Assembly: GCA_021776195.1 (NCBI GenBank)
Contig: JAJFGK010000055.1
Location: 1-8,144, forward strand
Length of the DNA stretch: 8,144 bases
DNA from: Kiloniellaceae bacterium
Lineage (GTDB): Bacteria > Pseudomonadota > Alphaproteobacteria > Kiloniellales > Kiloniellaceae
Direction: 5' to 3'
The notes under the pieces are model-generated. The model saw only the letters and a list, made by a program, of their open reading frames with translations. It did not search any database and was not told the DNA's origin. This document shows positions 1 through 6,907 of the stretch, piece after piece (the stretch's first letter is position 1; the number at the start of each line of letters is the position of its first letter). Made by a program: the position numbers and the translations under genes.

Positions 1-57
1 GCGCTGGCCGTTTCTGATGCGGGTCAGCATATCCCCCAAAGGATCGCTCATCGCCAT
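1..57 (-). CDS. rpsH: 30S ribosomal protein S8, N-terminal part (cut by window edge)
   Basis: Only the first 19 codons are inside the window; they translate to MAMSDPLGDMLTRIRNGQR, which matches the highly conserved S8 start (M-S-D-P-x-x-D-M-L-T-R-I-R-N). S8 binds helix 21 of 16S rRNA in the 30S body and, in E. coli, also represses translation of the spc operon. The gene lies 15 nt downstream of rpsN, its normal neighbour. I chose the ATG at 57 because an AAGGA site at 68-72 sits 10 nt upstream; the second in-frame ATG at 51 (MSDPL) would be 16 nt away. The rest of the gene runs off the left edge, so nothing can be said about its C-terminus. Confidence 0.95.
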   Translation of the reverse strand, partial: MAMSDPLGDMLTRIRNGQR

Positions 58-67
58 CGCATTCGTT

Positions 68-72
68 TCCTT
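68..72 (-). promoter_or_regulatory. Shine-Dalgarno site of rpsH
   Basis: AAGGA on the minus strand, directly after the rpsN stop codon (73-75), with 10 nt to the ATG at 57. It decides between two in-frame ATGs (57 and 51) in favour of the upstream one. The region also holds an out-of-frame ATG at 62 that stops after four codons. Confidence 0.7.
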
Positions 73-378
73 CTACCAGCTCGACTTCACGACGCCGGGA
101 ATCTGGCCATGCGAGGCAAGATCCCGGAGCGCGATCCGCGAAAGCTTGAACTTGCGGTAAACACCGCGCGGCCGCCCGCTCAACCAGCAGCGATTGCGCA
201 CCCGGCAGGGCGCGGAGTTGCGCGGCAGCTTGGCCAACTGAAGATAAGCCTGAAACCGCTCTTCCGGCGGCAGCGACCGATCCGTCGCGATCGACTTCAG
301 CTCCGCGCGCTTGTCGGCGAACTTCTTGACCAAGCGTTCGCGGTGTTTGTTTTTCTCGACGGCGCTTTTCTTTGCCAT
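73..378 (-). CDS. rpsN: 30S ribosomal protein S14, zinc-free long form
   Basis: 101 residues, the length of the long S14 type (E. coli 101), which sits in the head of the 30S subunit next to S3, S10 and S19. The N-terminus [19 protein letters not shown] and the C-terminal half with RNRC at 61-64, SGRPRG at 67-72 and [11 protein letters not shown] identify it. The short zinc-binding type has two CxxC pairs; here only two cysteines (58 and 64) are present in that stretch, so no complete zinc knuckle can form. An AAAGGA site at 388-393 lies 9 nt before the ATG. The gene follows rplE by 21 nt and precedes rpsH by 15 nt, the standard spc order. Nothing unusual was seen. Confidence 0.98.
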   Translation of the reverse strand: MAKKSAVEKNKHRERLVKKFADKRAELKSIATDRSLPPEERFQAYLQLAKLPRNSAPCRVRNRCWLSGRPRGVYRKFKLSRIALRDLASHGQIPGVVKSSW

Positions 379-399
379 GGTCCTAAATCCTTTCGCCGG

Positions 400-942
400 T
401 CAAATTCTGAACGGCACGTTGAAGCCCTTGAGCAGGGCCTTGGCCTCGGCATCGGTCTTCGCGGTGGTGCAAATCACGATATCCATGCCCCGGATCTGAT
501 CGACCGTGTCGTAGTCGATCTCCGGAAAGACAATCTGTTCCTTCAGGCCCATGGCGAAGTTGCCACGGCCGTCGAACGAGGTGCCCGGAATGCCGCGGAA
601 GTCTCGAACGCGCGGCAGCGCGATCGTGACCAGGCGATCGAGAAACTCGTACATCCGTTCGCGGCGCAGCGTCACCTTGCAGCCGATCGGCATCTCTTCG
701 CGCAGCTTGAAGCCGGCGATGGAGTTCTTGGCCTTGGTGATAACCGGCCGCTGCCCGGCAATCAGCGCCATCTCCTCGGCCGCCGACTTGACCTTCTTGG
801 AGTCCTGGACCGCCTCGCCGACGCCCATGTTGATCACGATCTTGTCCAGGCGCGGTGCGCGCATTGGATTGTCGTACTCGAACTCCTTGATCAGGGCCGG
901 CTTGATTTCGTTCTGATACAGCTCTTTGAGACGCGTGTTCAT
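400..942 (-). CDS. rplE: 50S ribosomal protein L5
   Basis: 180 residues, against 179 in E. coli. L5 binds 5S rRNA in the central protuberance, touches the P-site tRNA elbow and forms a bridge to the 30S head. Diagnostic stretches are the N-terminus [32 protein letters not shown] at about 30-44, [20 protein letters not shown] at about 63-82, and the C-terminal half with [20 protein letters not shown] and FPEIDYD. The start is the only sensible one: ATG at 942, 16 nt after the rplX stop. The upstream region has no strong Shine-Dalgarno match, only a GUGAG-like stretch at about 951-955, unlike almost every other gene here. Translation may therefore depend on coupling to rplX or on mRNA structure (see the hairpin at 922-958). 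Confidence 0.98.
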   Translation of the reverse strand: MNTRLKELYQNEIKPALIKEFEYDNPMRAPRLDKIVINMGVGEAVQDSKKVKSAAEEMALIAGQRPVITKAKNSIAGFKLREEMPIGCKVTLRRERMYEFLDRLVTIALPRVRDFRGIPGTSFDGRGNFAMGLKEQIVFPEIDYDTVDQIRGMDIVICTTAKTDAEAKALLKGFNVPFRI

Positions 943-958
943 CTGTCTATCTCACGAG
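922..958 (-). promoter_or_regulatory. Possible mRNA hairpin enclosing the rplE start codon
   Basis: On the transcript, GUGAGAU-side bases 954-949 can pair with 927-932 (U-A, G-C, A-U, G-C, A-U, U·G), and the outer CUC at 958-956 with GAG at 922-924, separated by a 1x2 internal loop. The unpaired loop (948-933) contains the rplE AUG at 942-940. In E. coli the S8 repressor site of the spc operon lies at this same L24-L5 junction, which makes the position suggestive. I do not recognise the conserved S8 core nucleotides of 16S helix 21 here, and such a stem can arise by chance, so this is a weak call. Confidence 0.25.
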
Positions 959-1282
959 TTAAAGGTCGATGGCTTCGCCGGAGCGCTTGGCGAAACGCAC
1001 CTTGCGGCCGGCTTCATCGGTGCGGTAGCCAATCCGGGTCGGGCTGCTGCTCTTGGGGTCGATGTGGGCCACATTGGAGACATGCAACGGTGCTTCCTTC
1101 TCGACAATGCCACCAGGATTGGTCTGCGACGCTCGGGTATGACGCTTGACGATATTCACGCCCTGAACCAGCACGCGGTCGTCTTCGCGCAGCACGCGCA
1201 GAACCTCGCCCGACTTGCCCTTGTCGCGACCGGTCGTCACTTGGACCTTGTCGCCCTTCTTGATTTTGAACTTCTTGGCCAT
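959..1282 (-). CDS. rplX: 50S ribosomal protein L24
   Basis: 107 residues from the ATG at 1282. L24 is an early 50S assembly protein that binds the 5' domain of 23S rRNA close to the tunnel exit. The N-terminal KOW fold is visible as [19 protein letters not shown] (residues 5-23) followed by [19 protein letters not shown]; the C-terminal part has [25 protein letters not shown] and [13 protein letters not shown], all typical of the family. A GTG at 1285 would add one residue, but the GAGG at 1290-1293 is 7 nt from the ATG and only 4 nt from the GTG, so the ATG is preferred. The start shares one base with the rplN stop (TGATG), which points to translational coupling. Confidence 0.97.
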   Translation of the reverse strand: MAKKFKIKKGDKVQVTTGRDKGKSGEVLRVLREDDRVLVQGVNIVKRHTRASQTNPGGIVEKEAPLHVSNVAHIDPKSSSPTRIGYRTDEAGRKVRFAKRSGEAIDL

Positions 1283-1650
1283 CACAGAACCTCGGGCGCG
1301 AGTGAAATGATCTTCATGAACTGCTTGGAGCGCAGTTCGCGGGTCACCGGGCCGAAGATGCGCGTACCGATCGGCTCGCGCTGCTTGTTGATCAACACAG
1401 CTGCATTGGTGTCGAACCGGATGGTGGTGCCGTCGATGCGGTGAATTTCCTTGGCCGTGCGCACGATCACCGCATGGTGGACATCGCCCTTCTTGACGCG
1501 GCCCCGCGGAATCGCCTCCTTGACCGAGACGACGATGACATCGCCGACTCCTGCGGTCTTACGCTTGGACCCACCCAGCACCTTGATGCACTGGACCCGG
1601 CGAGCGCCGGAATTGTCGGCCACGTCAAGCTGTGATTCCATCTGGATCAT
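1282..1650 (-). CDS. rplN: 50S ribosomal protein L14
   Basis: 122 residues, the usual L14 length. L14 is a small beta-barrel protein on the subunit interface of the 50S, contacting L19 and 16S rRNA in an intersubunit bridge. The sequence is strongly conserved: [19 protein letters not shown] at 1-19, [37 protein letters not shown] in the middle, and [17 protein letters not shown] near the end. The ATG at 1650 has GGAG at 1659-1662, 8 nt upstream; a later in-frame ATG (residue 4) lacks family support as a start. This is the first gene of the spc group, and the 16-nt gap after rpsQ shows no room for a separate terminator, so S10 and spc are probably one transcript here. Confidence 0.98.
   Translation of the reverse strand: MIQMESQLDVADNSGARRVQCIKVLGGSKRKTAGVGDVIVVSVKEAIPRGRVKKGDVHHAVIVRTAKEIHRIDGTTIRFDTNAAVLINKQREPIGTRIFGPVTRELRSKQFMKIISLAPEVL
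1290..1293 (-). promoter_or_regulatory. Shine-Dalgarno site of rplX
   Basis: GAGG inside the last codons of rplN, 7 nt before the ATG at 1282. It supports that ATG over the GTG at 1285. Confidence 0.6.
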
Positions 1651-1666
1651 AGCAACTGCTCCGTCT

Positions 1667-1921
1667 TCAAGGGGCGCTGGCGGCCGCTTCGTTGTCGCCG
1701 ATCACCCGCCAAGTCTTGGTCTTGGAAACCGGCCGGCATTCCTCGATCCGCACCACATCGCCCTCTTTGCAGGCGTTGCCCTCGTCATGGGCGTGATACT
1801 TCTTCGAGCGTTTGATGAACTTCTTGTAGAGCGGGTGCATCACGCGACGCTCGACCAAGACGGTAATCGTCTTGTCGGCCTTGTCGCTGACCACCAAACC
1901 TTGCAACACACGACGCGGCAT
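1667..1921 (-). CDS. rpsQ: 30S ribosomal protein S17
   Basis: 84 residues, matching E. coli S17 in length. S17 is an OB-fold protein that binds 16S rRNA early in assembly of the 30S body. Signature stretches are [19 protein letters not shown] at 1-19, [20 protein letters not shown] at about 23-42, [16 protein letters not shown] and [13 protein letters not shown]. The last residues (NEAAASAP) form a short Ala-rich end with no obvious fold. The ATG at 1921 has an AGGAG at 1932-1936 that overlaps the rpmC stop codon, 10 nt upstream. It is the last gene of the classical S10 operon. Confidence 0.98.
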   Translation of the reverse strand: MPRRVLQGLVVSDKADKTITVLVERRVMHPLYKKFIKRSKKYHAHDEGNACKEGDVVRIEECRPVSKTKTWRVIGDNEAAASAP

Positions 1922-1934
1922 GACTGTTGATCTC

Positions 1935-2132
1935 CTAGCCCTGAGCCGGTTGCGACTGACCGAGAACGGTCTTGATACGGGCGATATCCCGGCGCACCTG
2001 ACGCATGCGCGTGGTGTTCTCGAGCTGCCCGTTGGCCTGCTGGAAACGCATGTTGAACTGCTCCTTGCGCAGCCCGATCAGCGTTTCATTCAATTCGTCG
2101 ACCGATTTGGTCTTGAGGTCAGCGGCATTCAT
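1935..2132 (-). CDS. rpmC: 50S ribosomal protein L29
   Basis: 65 residues, a typical L29 length. L29 is a two-helix hairpin at the peptide exit tunnel beside L23, where nascent-chain factors dock. The pattern [20 protein letters not shown], then [19 protein letters not shown] and [18 protein letters not shown], gives the expected two long helices with the conserved L-x-x-L-R-K-E-x-F-N-x-R-F core. The start at 2132 is clear: a strong GAGGAGGG at 2141-2148 lies 8 nt upstream, inside the final codons of rplP, whose stop is only 4 nt away. The gene is in its usual place between rplP and rpsQ. Confidence 0.98.
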   Translation of the reverse strand: MNAADLKTKSVDELNETLIGLRKEQFNMRFQQANGQLENTTRMRQVRRDIARIKTVLGQSQPAQG

Positions 2133-2136
2133 GGCC

Positions 2137-2559
2137 TCAACCCTCCTCGCTACCGATACGGGTCACGAACTTGGTGCGGATCGGCAGCTTCGCGGCGGCA
2201 AGCGTGAAGGCCTGCCGGGCGACGTCCAGCGGCACGCCGTCAAGTTCGAACATGATGCGCCCCGGCTTGACCCGCGCGGCCCACCACTCGGGCGTACCCT
2301 TGCCCTTGCCTTGGCGGACTTCGGCCGGCTTCGACGAGACCGGAACATCCGGAAAGACCCGGATCCACAGCTTGCCGACACGCTTCATGTGCCGGGTGAT
2401 AGAGCGCCGGGCAGCCTCGATCTGGCGTGCCGAGATACGGCCGGGATCCAGGGCCTTGAGACCATAGGCTCCGAAGTTTAGCGCGGTGCCGCCCTTGGCT
2501 GTGCCATGGATACGGCCCTTGTGCGCCTTTCGGAACTTGGTGCGTTTTGGCTGCAACAT
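2137..2559 (-). CDS. rplP: 50S ribosomal protein L16
   Basis: 140 residues, a few longer than E. coli L16 (136). L16 sits near the A site and the 5S rRNA in the 50S and helps position aminoacyl-tRNA. The family start [16 protein letters not shown] is intact, followed by [14 protein letters not shown] at 24-37, [17 protein letters not shown], and the loop [19 protein letters not shown] beginning at Arg82. Arg82 aligns by eye with E. coli Arg81, which is hydroxylated there; whether that happens here cannot be told. The extra residues are at the end (RIGSEEG). GAGGA at 2570-2574 is 10 nt before the ATG. The 35-nt gap after rpsC is the largest inside the ribosomal cluster; I see no hairpin in it. 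Confidence 0.98.
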   Translation of the reverse strand: MLQPKRTKFRKAHKGRIHGTAKGGTALNFGAYGLKALDPGRISARQIEAARRSITRHMKRVGKLWIRVFPDVPVSSKPAEVRQGKGKGTPEWWAARVKPGRIMFELDGVPLDVARQAFTLAAAKLPIRTKFVTRIGSEEG

Positions 2560-2594
2560 TGCTCTGTTTTCCTCGTGTCAGGTCGCCGACGCTA

Positions 2595-3275
2595 TCAGCG
2601 CGCGCCCAGGGCTTCCGCCATTCGCTTGTCCCGGGCCATGGGATCGTGGGCCATGACATCGCCCTTGTAGACCCACACCTTGACGCCGCAGGTGCCGTAG
2701 GTGGTGTTCGACGTGGCCTCGCCGTAGTCGATGTCGGCCCGCAGGGTGTGGAGCGGCACGCGGCCCTCGCGATACCACTCCGTGCGGGCGATCTCGGCGC
2801 CGCCCAAGCGGCCGGCGCAGTTGATCCGGATACCGCCGGCCCCGAGCCGCATCGCCGACTGAACGGCCCGCTTCATCGCACGGCGAAAGGCCACGCGACG
2901 CTCGAGCTGCTGCGAGATGTTCTCGGCCACCAGCGTGGCATCGATCTCCGGCTTGCGGATCTCGACGATGTTCAGATGCACCTCGTTGCCGGTCATCTCT
3001 TGAAGGCGCGAACGCAGCTTTTCGATATCGGCGCCCTTCTTGCCGATCACCACGCCCGGACGGGCGGTGTGGATCGTCACGCGGGCCTTCTTGGCCGGCC
3101 GCTCGATGATCACGCTCGACACACCGGCCTGCTTCAGGGTCTGCTGCAGATAGTCGCGAATCTTCAGGTCGTCGTGCAGCATCGCGCCATAGCCCTTGTT
3201 GTCGGCATACCAGCGCGAGTCCCAGGTCCGATTGATGCCCAGTCGAAATCCGATGGGATTGACTTTATGACCCAT
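2595..3275 (-). CDS. rpsC: 30S ribosomal protein S3
   Basis: 226 residues (E. coli 233). S3 lies at the mRNA entry side of the 30S head. The N-terminus [20 protein letters not shown] is diagnostic. A type II KH domain follows, with its GxxG loop as GKKG at 78-81 within [17 protein letters not shown]. The C-terminal domain has [20 protein letters not shown] at about 123-142, [34 protein letters not shown] and [10 protein letters not shown]. The ATG shares one base with the rplV stop (TAATG), and a perfect GAGGAGG at 3283-3289 lies 7 nt upstream, so coupled translation is very likely. No missing residues were noted. Confidence 0.98.
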   Translation of the reverse strand: MGHKVNPIGFRLGINRTWDSRWYADNKGYGAMLHDDLKIRDYLQQTLKQAGVSSVIIERPAKKARVTIHTARPGVVIGKKGADIEKLRSRLQEMTGNEVHLNIVEIRKPEIDATLVAENISQQLERRVAFRRAMKRAVQSAMRLGAGGIRINCAGRLGGAEIARTEWYREGRVPLHTLRADIDYGEATSNTTYGTCGVKVWVYKGDVMAHDPMARDKRMAEALGAR

Positions 3276-3655
3276 TAGGCCGCCTCCTCGCGCTCGCGCA
3301 CCACTACGGTCAACCGGCTCCAGGGCTTGATGATACGCCCCATGCGGCCGCGTGCCCGTGCACGGAAACGCTTCATGACAAAAGACCGGCCCACGGTGGC
3401 CTCGGCGACATAGAGCCGATCCACGTCAAGCTGATGATTGTTCTCTGCATTGGTGATCGCCGACTGCAGAGCCTTCTTCACATCGCCGGCGATGCGCCGC
3501 TTCGAAAAGGTCAGCTGGGCCAGGGCCGCTTCGGCCGAAAGCCCACGGATCGACTGCGCCACCAGGTTCAGCTTCTGCGCGCTGATCCGCAGGTTCCTGA
3601 CCATGGCCTGGGCTTCGTTCTCGGCCAGACGGCGGGGTGTTTCTTTCTTGCCCAT
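3275..3655 (-). CDS. rplV: 50S ribosomal protein L22
   Basis: 126 residues, the length usual for alphaproteobacteria (E. coli 110, with a shorter N-terminus). L22 has a globular part on the solvent side of the 50S and a long beta-hairpin that reaches into the exit tunnel near its constriction. The N-terminus [20 protein letters not shown] precedes the conserved [17 protein letters not shown] at 22-38. [15 protein letters not shown] is at about 65-79. The basic hairpin tip is [15 protein letters not shown] at 94-108; macrolide resistance changes in other bacteria fall in this loop, and nothing here looks altered. GGAG at 3665-3668 lies 9 nt before the ATG, inside the end of rpsS. Confidence 0.98.
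   Translation of the reverse strand: MGKKETPRRLAENEAQAMVRNLRISAQKLNLVAQSIRGLSAEAALAQLTFSKRRIAGDVKKALQSAITNAENNHQLDVDRLYVAEATVGRSFVMKRFRARARGRMGRIIKPWSRLTVVVREREEAA
3283..3289 (-). promoter_or_regulatory. Strong Shine-Dalgarno site of rpsC
   Basis: GAGGAGG on the minus strand, 7 nt before the rpsC ATG, encoded within the final Glu-Glu-Ala codons of rplV. It is one of the two strongest sites in the window; the other is the rpmC site at 2141-2148. Confidence 0.75.
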
Positions 3656-3660
3656 CGACT

Positions 3661-3939
3661 TCAGCTCCGCCTTGCCTTCTTGTCGGCCGCGTGGCCGAGA
3701 AAGGTCCGGGTCGGCGAGAACTCGCCGAACTTGTGACCCACCATGTTCTCGGTCACCAGCACCGGCAGGAACTTGCGACCGTTGTAGACGCCAAAGGTCA
3801 GGCCGACGAACTGCGGCATGACCGTCGAACGCCGCGACCAGGTCTTGATGATGTCGCTGCGGCCCGACGCGCGCACCTTGTCTGCCTTCTTAAGCAGATG
3901 GCTGTCGACGAACGGACCTTTCCAGACTGAACGGGACAC
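3661..3939 (-). CDS. rpsS: 30S ribosomal protein S19 (GTG start)
   Basis: 92 residues, the same as E. coli. S19 sits at the top of the 30S head, contacts S13 and forms bridges to L5 and the A-site region. [18 protein letters not shown] at 1-18, [20 protein letters not shown] at about 33-52, and [19 protein letters not shown] at about 65-83 identify it. The first codon is GTG, not ATG; there is no in-frame ATG nearby that would keep the conserved SRSVWKGPF start. The AGAGGAG site at 3950-3956, overlapping the rplB stop codon, lies 10 nt upstream and supports the GTG. The spacing to rplB is 15 nt. Confidence 0.97.
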   Translation of the reverse strand: MSRSVWKGPFVDSHLLKKADKVRASGRSDIIKTWSRRSTVMPQFVGLTFGVYNGRKFLPVLVTENMVGHKFGEFSPTRTFLGHAADKKARRS

Positions 3940-3949
3940 GGCTCTCGTG

Positions 3950-3956
3950 CTCCTCT
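3950..3956 (-). promoter_or_regulatory. Shine-Dalgarno site of rpsS, overlapping the rplB stop
   Basis: AGAGGAG begins within the rplB TAG stop codon and ends 10 nt before the GTG start of rpsS. It is the main sequence evidence for the non-ATG start. Confidence 0.7.
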
Positions 3957-4785
3957 AACGCTTCTTGTGACGACGACGAACGATGAGGTCGTCGGTCTGC
4001 TTGTTGTGACGGGTGCGGGCGCCCTTGGTCGGCTTGCCCCAGGGCGTCACGGGATGGCGACCGCCCGAGGTGCGGCCTTCGCCGCCGCCGTGCGGGTGAT
4101 CGACCGGGTTCATCGCCACGCCACGAACCGACGGGCGTCGGCCCAGCCAGCGGTTGCGGCCGGCCTTGCCAAGCTTGATGTTGGCCTGGTCCTGATTGGA
4201 CACGGCGCCGATCGTCGCCTTGCACTCGCCGCGGACCATCCGCACTTCGCCGGAACTGAGGCGCAGCAGCGCATAGTCGCCATCGCGGCCGACCAGTTGG
4301 ACGTAAGTCCCGGCCGAGCGTGCAATCTGCCCACCCTTGCCGGGCTTCATCTCGACATTATGGACGATCGTGCCCACCGGAATGGAGCCCAGCGGCAGGG
4401 CGTTGCCCGGCTTGATGTCGGCACCCTTGCCCGCGACCACCGTATCGCCGGCCGCCAGACGCTGCGGCGCGAGGATGTAACTGAGTTCGCCGTCCTCGTA
4501 CTCGATCAGCGCGATGAAGGCGGTCCGGTTGGGATCGTACTCCAGGCGCAGAACCTTGGCCGGGACGTCCAGCTTGTTGCGCTTGAAGTCGACCAGGCGA
4601 TAGCGCCGCTTGTGACCGCCGCCGCGGCGCCGTGCCGTGATCCGGCCGGCGTTGTTGCGCCCGCCGCTCTTGGTCATGCCCTCGGTCAGCTTCTTGACCG
4701 GCTTGCCCTTCCAAAGCTCGCTCCGGTCCACCAGGACCAGATTGCGACGGCTGGGCGTCGTCGGATTGAATGTTCTCAAAGCCAT
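3955..4785 (-). CDS. rplB: 50S ribosomal protein L2
   Basis: 276 residues (E. coli 273). L2 is one of the most conserved ribosomal proteins; it binds domain IV of 23S rRNA, supports the peptidyl transferase centre and is needed for subunit association. The N-terminal region has [14 protein letters not shown], then [20 protein letters not shown] at about 39-58. The OB-fold and SH3-like parts follow ([39 protein letters not shown]). The C-terminal motif [20 protein letters not shown] covers 225-244, with His230 matching the E. coli His229 long discussed in peptidyl transfer. The end is strongly basic (VRRRHKKR). The gene starts 3 nt after the rplW stop; the upstream GGGGG at 4794-4798 is a weaker ribosome site than those of most neighbours. 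Confidence 0.98.
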   Translation of the reverse strand: MALRTFNPTTPSRRNLVLVDRSELWKGKPVKKLTEGMTKSGGRNNAGRITARRRGGGHKRRYRLVDFKRNKLDVPAKVLRLEYDPNRTAFIALIEYEDGELSYILAPQRLAAGDTVVAGKGADIKPGNALPLGSIPVGTIVHNVEMKPGKGGQIARSAGTYVQLVGRDGDYALLRLSSGEVRMVRGECKATIGAVSNQDQANIKLGKAGRNRWLGRRPSVRGVAMNPVDHPHGGGEGRTSGGRHPVTPWGKPTKGARTRHNKQTDDLIVRRRHKKR

Positions 4786-4788
4786 GGA

Positions 4789-5121
4789 TTAGACCCCCGA
4801 GCTCACGTCGATATTTTGCCCTTCTTCGAGGGTCACATAAGCCTTCTTGATGTCGGAACGCCGTCCCGGGCGCCCGCGGAACCGCTTGACCTTGCCCTTC
4901 TGGCGCAAGGTGTTCACGGCCTTGACCTTGACCTTGAAAATACCCTCTATCGCCGCCTTGATCTCAGGCTTCGAGGCATCGAGCGGCACGACGAAGGCCA
5001 CCTGATTGTGCTCCGAGGCCATGGTCGATTTTTCCGTGACCAGGGGGCGCCGGATCAGCTGATACATCCGTTCGGCCGACACCCGGGCTTCGGGCTTCCG
5101 CGTGAAATCCAGTCTGCTCAT
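4789..5121 (-). CDS. rplW: 50S ribosomal protein L23 with extended N-terminus
   Basis: 110 residues, about ten longer than usual (E. coli 100). L23 stands at the tunnel exit and is the docking site for trigger factor and the signal recognition particle. The core is clear: [20 protein letters not shown] at about 24-43, where Glu30 matches the trigger-factor-binding Glu18 of E. coli, [40 protein letters not shown] and [17 protein letters not shown] chose ATG 5121 because it overlaps the rplD stop as ATGA and has GGAGG 10 nt upstream. The next in-frame ATG, 5067, would give 92 residues but has no good ribosome site. The reading frame stays open upstream to 5301, inside rplD, but that part is an overlap artefact. 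Confidence 0.95.
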   Translation of the reverse strand: MSRLDFTRKPEARVSAERMYQLIRRPLVTEKSTMASEHNQVAFVVPLDASKPEIKAAIEGIFKVKVKAVNTLRQKGKVKRFRGRPGRRSDIKKAYVTLEEGQNIDVSSGV

Positions 5122-5738
5122 GACAAGCGCGCCTCCAGGGCTTCGACCGCTTCCCGGGTCAGGACCAGGGTTTCGCGCCGTAAGATGTCGTAGACGTTGG
5201 CGCCCTGCTGGGGCAACACGTCGACCTGCGGGATATTCTGTGCCGCGCGCTGGAAACCCTCGTCGAGAGTCTGTCCGCCGATCACCAAGACCGATTCCCA
5301 CCCCAAGGCATCGAAGCTCTCGACCAGCGCCCGGGTCTTGGGCGACTTCATGGCCAGGCCGTCGAGAACGATCAGCTTGCCTTCCGAGGCCTTGACCGAG
5401 AGCGCGGTCTTCAAGGCCAGCTTGCGGACCTTCTTGGGCAGGTCGTGACTGTGATCGCGCACCACCGGACCGAAAACCGTGGCACCACCGCGCCGCTGCG
5501 TCGTCCGAGCCGAGCCGATGCGCGCGTTACCCGTGCCCTTCTGGCGGTAAACCTTGCGGGTCGAGCCGGCAATCTCGCCACGGGTCTTGACCTTGTGGGT
5601 CCCCGCCCGGCGCTTTGCCAGCTGCCAATTCACGGTGCGCGCCAGGATATCCTTGCGCGCCGGCAAGCCGAAGATCGCGTCGTTCAACTCGATCTCGCCG
5701 GCCGATTTGTTCTCGAGGGTTGTTACGGGACATTTCAT
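5118..5738 (-). CDS. rplD: 50S ribosomal protein L4
   Basis: 206 residues (E. coli 201). L4 binds domain I of 23S rRNA and sends a long loop into the exit tunnel, where it meets the L22 hairpin. In E. coli and relatives it also represses the S10 operon. The N-terminus [20 protein letters not shown] and [20 protein letters not shown] are typical. The basic tunnel loop is at about 42-100, with [17 protein letters not shown], then [11 protein letters not shown] and [12 protein letters not shown]. The C-terminal Rossmann-like part includes KLIVLDGL and [14 protein letters not shown] at 5748-5753 lies 9 nt before the ATG, inside the end of rplC. No leader of the E. coli L4-responsive type was recognised upstream of rpsJ, so autogenous control cannot be claimed. 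Confidence 0.98.
   Translation of the reverse strand: MKCPVTTLENKSAGEIELNDAIFGLPARKDILARTVNWQLAKRRAGTHKVKTRGEIAGSTRKVYRQKGTGNARIGSARTTQRRGGATVFGPVVRDHSHDLPKKVRKLALKTALSVKASEGKLIVLDGLAMKSPKTRALVESFDALGWESVLVIGGQTLDEGFQRAAQNIPQVDVLPQQGANVYDILRRETLVLTREAVEALEARLS
5132..5136 (-). promoter_or_regulatory. Shine-Dalgarno site deciding the rplW start
   Basis: GGAGG inside the last codons of rplD, 10 nt before the ATG at 5121. The alternative ATG at 5067 has no comparable site, so this supports the longer L23. Confidence 0.7.
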
Positions 5739-5743
5739 GGCAA

Positions 5744-6565
5744 TTATTCCTTTTTGCCTTCTTCGCCCTCGGCCGCATCCCCATCGGGCGCGTCAGCCTC
5801 GGCCTCACCGGCCTGGACCTGATCGGCCTGCGCCTCTTGCGCTGGGGCGGCCGCGGCCGCACCCGGCGTCTCGTCTTCCTCAACCGGCTCCGACTCGCGA
5901 AGGGCCGCGGGGAACGGCAGACCCTCGGGCAAACGGCGCTTGACCGCGTCCTTCAGGGTCACCCAGCCGCCCTCGGCGCCCGGCACCGCGCCGCGCACCA
6001 GGATCAGGCCGCGCTCGCCATCGCAGGACACCACTTCGAGGTTCTGAATAGTGACCTGTTTGGCGCCCATGTGGCCCGCCATCTTCTTGCCCTTGAACAC
6101 CCGGCCCGGATCCTGACACTGGCCGGTCGAGCCATGCGAGCGGTGCGACACGGACACGCCGTGCGATGCGCGCAGGCCGGCAAAGTTGTGCCGCTTCATG
6201 ACACCGGCGAAACCCTTGCCGATCGAGGTTCCGGTAACATCGACATGCTGGCCGGCGACAAAATGCTCGGCCGAAATCTCCTGACCGACGTCGACCAGCG
6301 CATCGGACGAGACGCGAAACTCTACGAGGCGCTTTTTCGGTCGCACCTTGGCTTTGGCGAAGTGCCCGCGGGCCGCCTTGTTGGCATGCTTGGCCTTCAA
6401 CTGGCCGACACCCAGCTGCAGCGCACAATATCCGTCCTTGGCCTCGTCGCGCACCGCCACGACCTGGCAGCCGTCGACCTTCAGCACCGTCACGGGGACC
6501 TGATTTCCCTGGGCCGTGAAGACCCTCGTCATGCCCACCTTTTGCGCAATCATTCCCGTCCGCAT
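5744..6565 (-). CDS. rplC: 50S ribosomal protein L3 with acidic C-terminal tail
   Basis: 273 residues, against 209 in E. coli. L3 binds near the 3' end of 23S rRNA, starts 50S assembly and sends a loop toward the peptidyl transferase centre. The core runs to about residue 212: [16 protein letters not shown] at the start, [20 protein letters not shown] at 109-128, and the loop [20 protein letters not shown] at 145-164. Gln151 matches the E. coli glutamine methylated by PrmB. After [18 protein letters not shown] there is a low-complexity tail from about 223 to 273, rich in Ala, Glu, Asp, Gln and Gly, with about 17 acidic and 3 basic residues. The reading frame is continuous and ends 5 nt before rplD, with the rplD ribosome site inside its last codons. 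AAGGG at 6574-6578 precedes the ATG. Confidence 0.97.
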   Translation of the reverse strand: MRTGMIAQKVGMTRVFTAQGNQVPVTVLKVDGCQVVAVRDEAKDGYCALQLGVGQLKAKHANKAARGHFAKAKVRPKKRLVEFRVSSDALVDVGQEISAEHFVAGQHVDVTGTSIGKGFAGVMKRHNFAGLRASHGVSVSHRSHGSTGQCQDPGRVFKGKKMAGHMGAKQVTIQNLEVVSCDGERGLILVRGAVPGAEGGWVTLKDAVKRRLPEGLPFPAALRESEPVEEDETPGAAAAAPAQEAQADQVQAGEAEADAPDGDAAEGEEGKKE

Positions 6566-6569
6566 GGCC

Positions 6570-6884
6570 CTAGCCCTTCAACTTGATCTCGACGTCGACA
6601 CCCGCGGCGAGGTCGAGCTTCATCAACGCATCGACAGTCTGCGGCGTCGGGTCGACGATATCCAAAAGGCGCTTGTGAGTGCGCATTTCGAACTGCTCGC
6701 GGCTCTTCTTGTCGATGTGCGGCGAACGCAGGACTGTATACTTCTCGATTCGCGTGGGCAGCGGTATGGGGCCGCGCACTTCGGCGCCCGTGCGCTTGGC
6801 CGTATTCACGATCTCCGCGGTCGACTGATCGAGCACACGATGATCGTATGCCTTCAGTCTGATGCGTATATTCTGGCTGTCCAT
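6570..6884 (-). CDS. rpsJ: 30S ribosomal protein S10 (NusE)
   Basis: 104 residues (E. coli 103). S10 belongs to the 30S head with S3 and S14; the same protein, as NusE, joins transcription antitermination complexes and links NusG to the ribosome. Conserved stretches are [20 protein letters not shown] at 6-25, [20 protein letters not shown] at 31-50, [20 protein letters not shown] at 53-72 and [20 protein letters not shown]. The ATG at 6884 has an AAGG at 6895-6898, 10 nt upstream. It lies 63 nt after tuf, behind a stem-loop, and its last codons (Lys-Gly-stop) contain the rplC ribosome site. This is the head gene of the S10 operon. Confidence 0.98.
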   Translation of the reverse strand: MDSQNIRIRLKAYDHRVLDQSTAEIVNTAKRTGAEVRGPIPLPTRIEKYTVLRSPHIDKKSREQFEMRTHKRLLDIVDPTPQTVDALMKLDLAAGVDVEIKLKG

Positions 6885-6907
6885 ATTCAGCCGCCCTTCA
6901 TCGTAAG

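Noticed and set aside
48..62. Four-codon reading frame (ATG at 62, TGA at 48-50) overlapping the rpsH start
   Set aside because: It arises from the repeated GCGATG pattern around the rpsH start and is too short to support as a leader peptide.
109..1149. Plus-strand open frame of 346 codons opposite rpsN, rplE and part of rplX
   Set aside because: It is antisense to well-identified genes, crosses their boundaries, and shows no domain of its own.
1283..1285. GTG as start of rplX, giving MMAKKF
   Set aside because: The ATG at 1282 has better spacing (7 nt) to GAGG and gives the normal MAKKF start.
2560..2594. 35-nt rpsC-rplP gap as a possible regulatory element
   Set aside because: Apart from the rplP ribosome site (2570-2574), I found no stable stem or promoter-like sequence.
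2547..3278. Plus-strand open frame of 243 codons opposite rpsC
   Set aside because: Almost exactly antisense to S3, with no independent coding evidence.
3967..5193. Plus-strand open frame of 408 codons opposite rplB, rplW and part of rplD
   Set aside because: It lies fully antisense to confirmed ribosomal protein genes, its translation has no recognisable domain, and long antisense frames are expected in GC-rich coding DNA.
5122..5301. Upstream extension of the rplW frame adding 60 residues
   Set aside because: It overlaps the conserved C-terminal half of rplD in another frame, and its sequence is Arg/Gly/Pro-rich without L23 similarity.
5615..6586. Plus-strand open frame of 323 codons opposite rplC and the start of rplD
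   Set aside because: It is a shadow of the L3 gene with no recognisable product or operon context.
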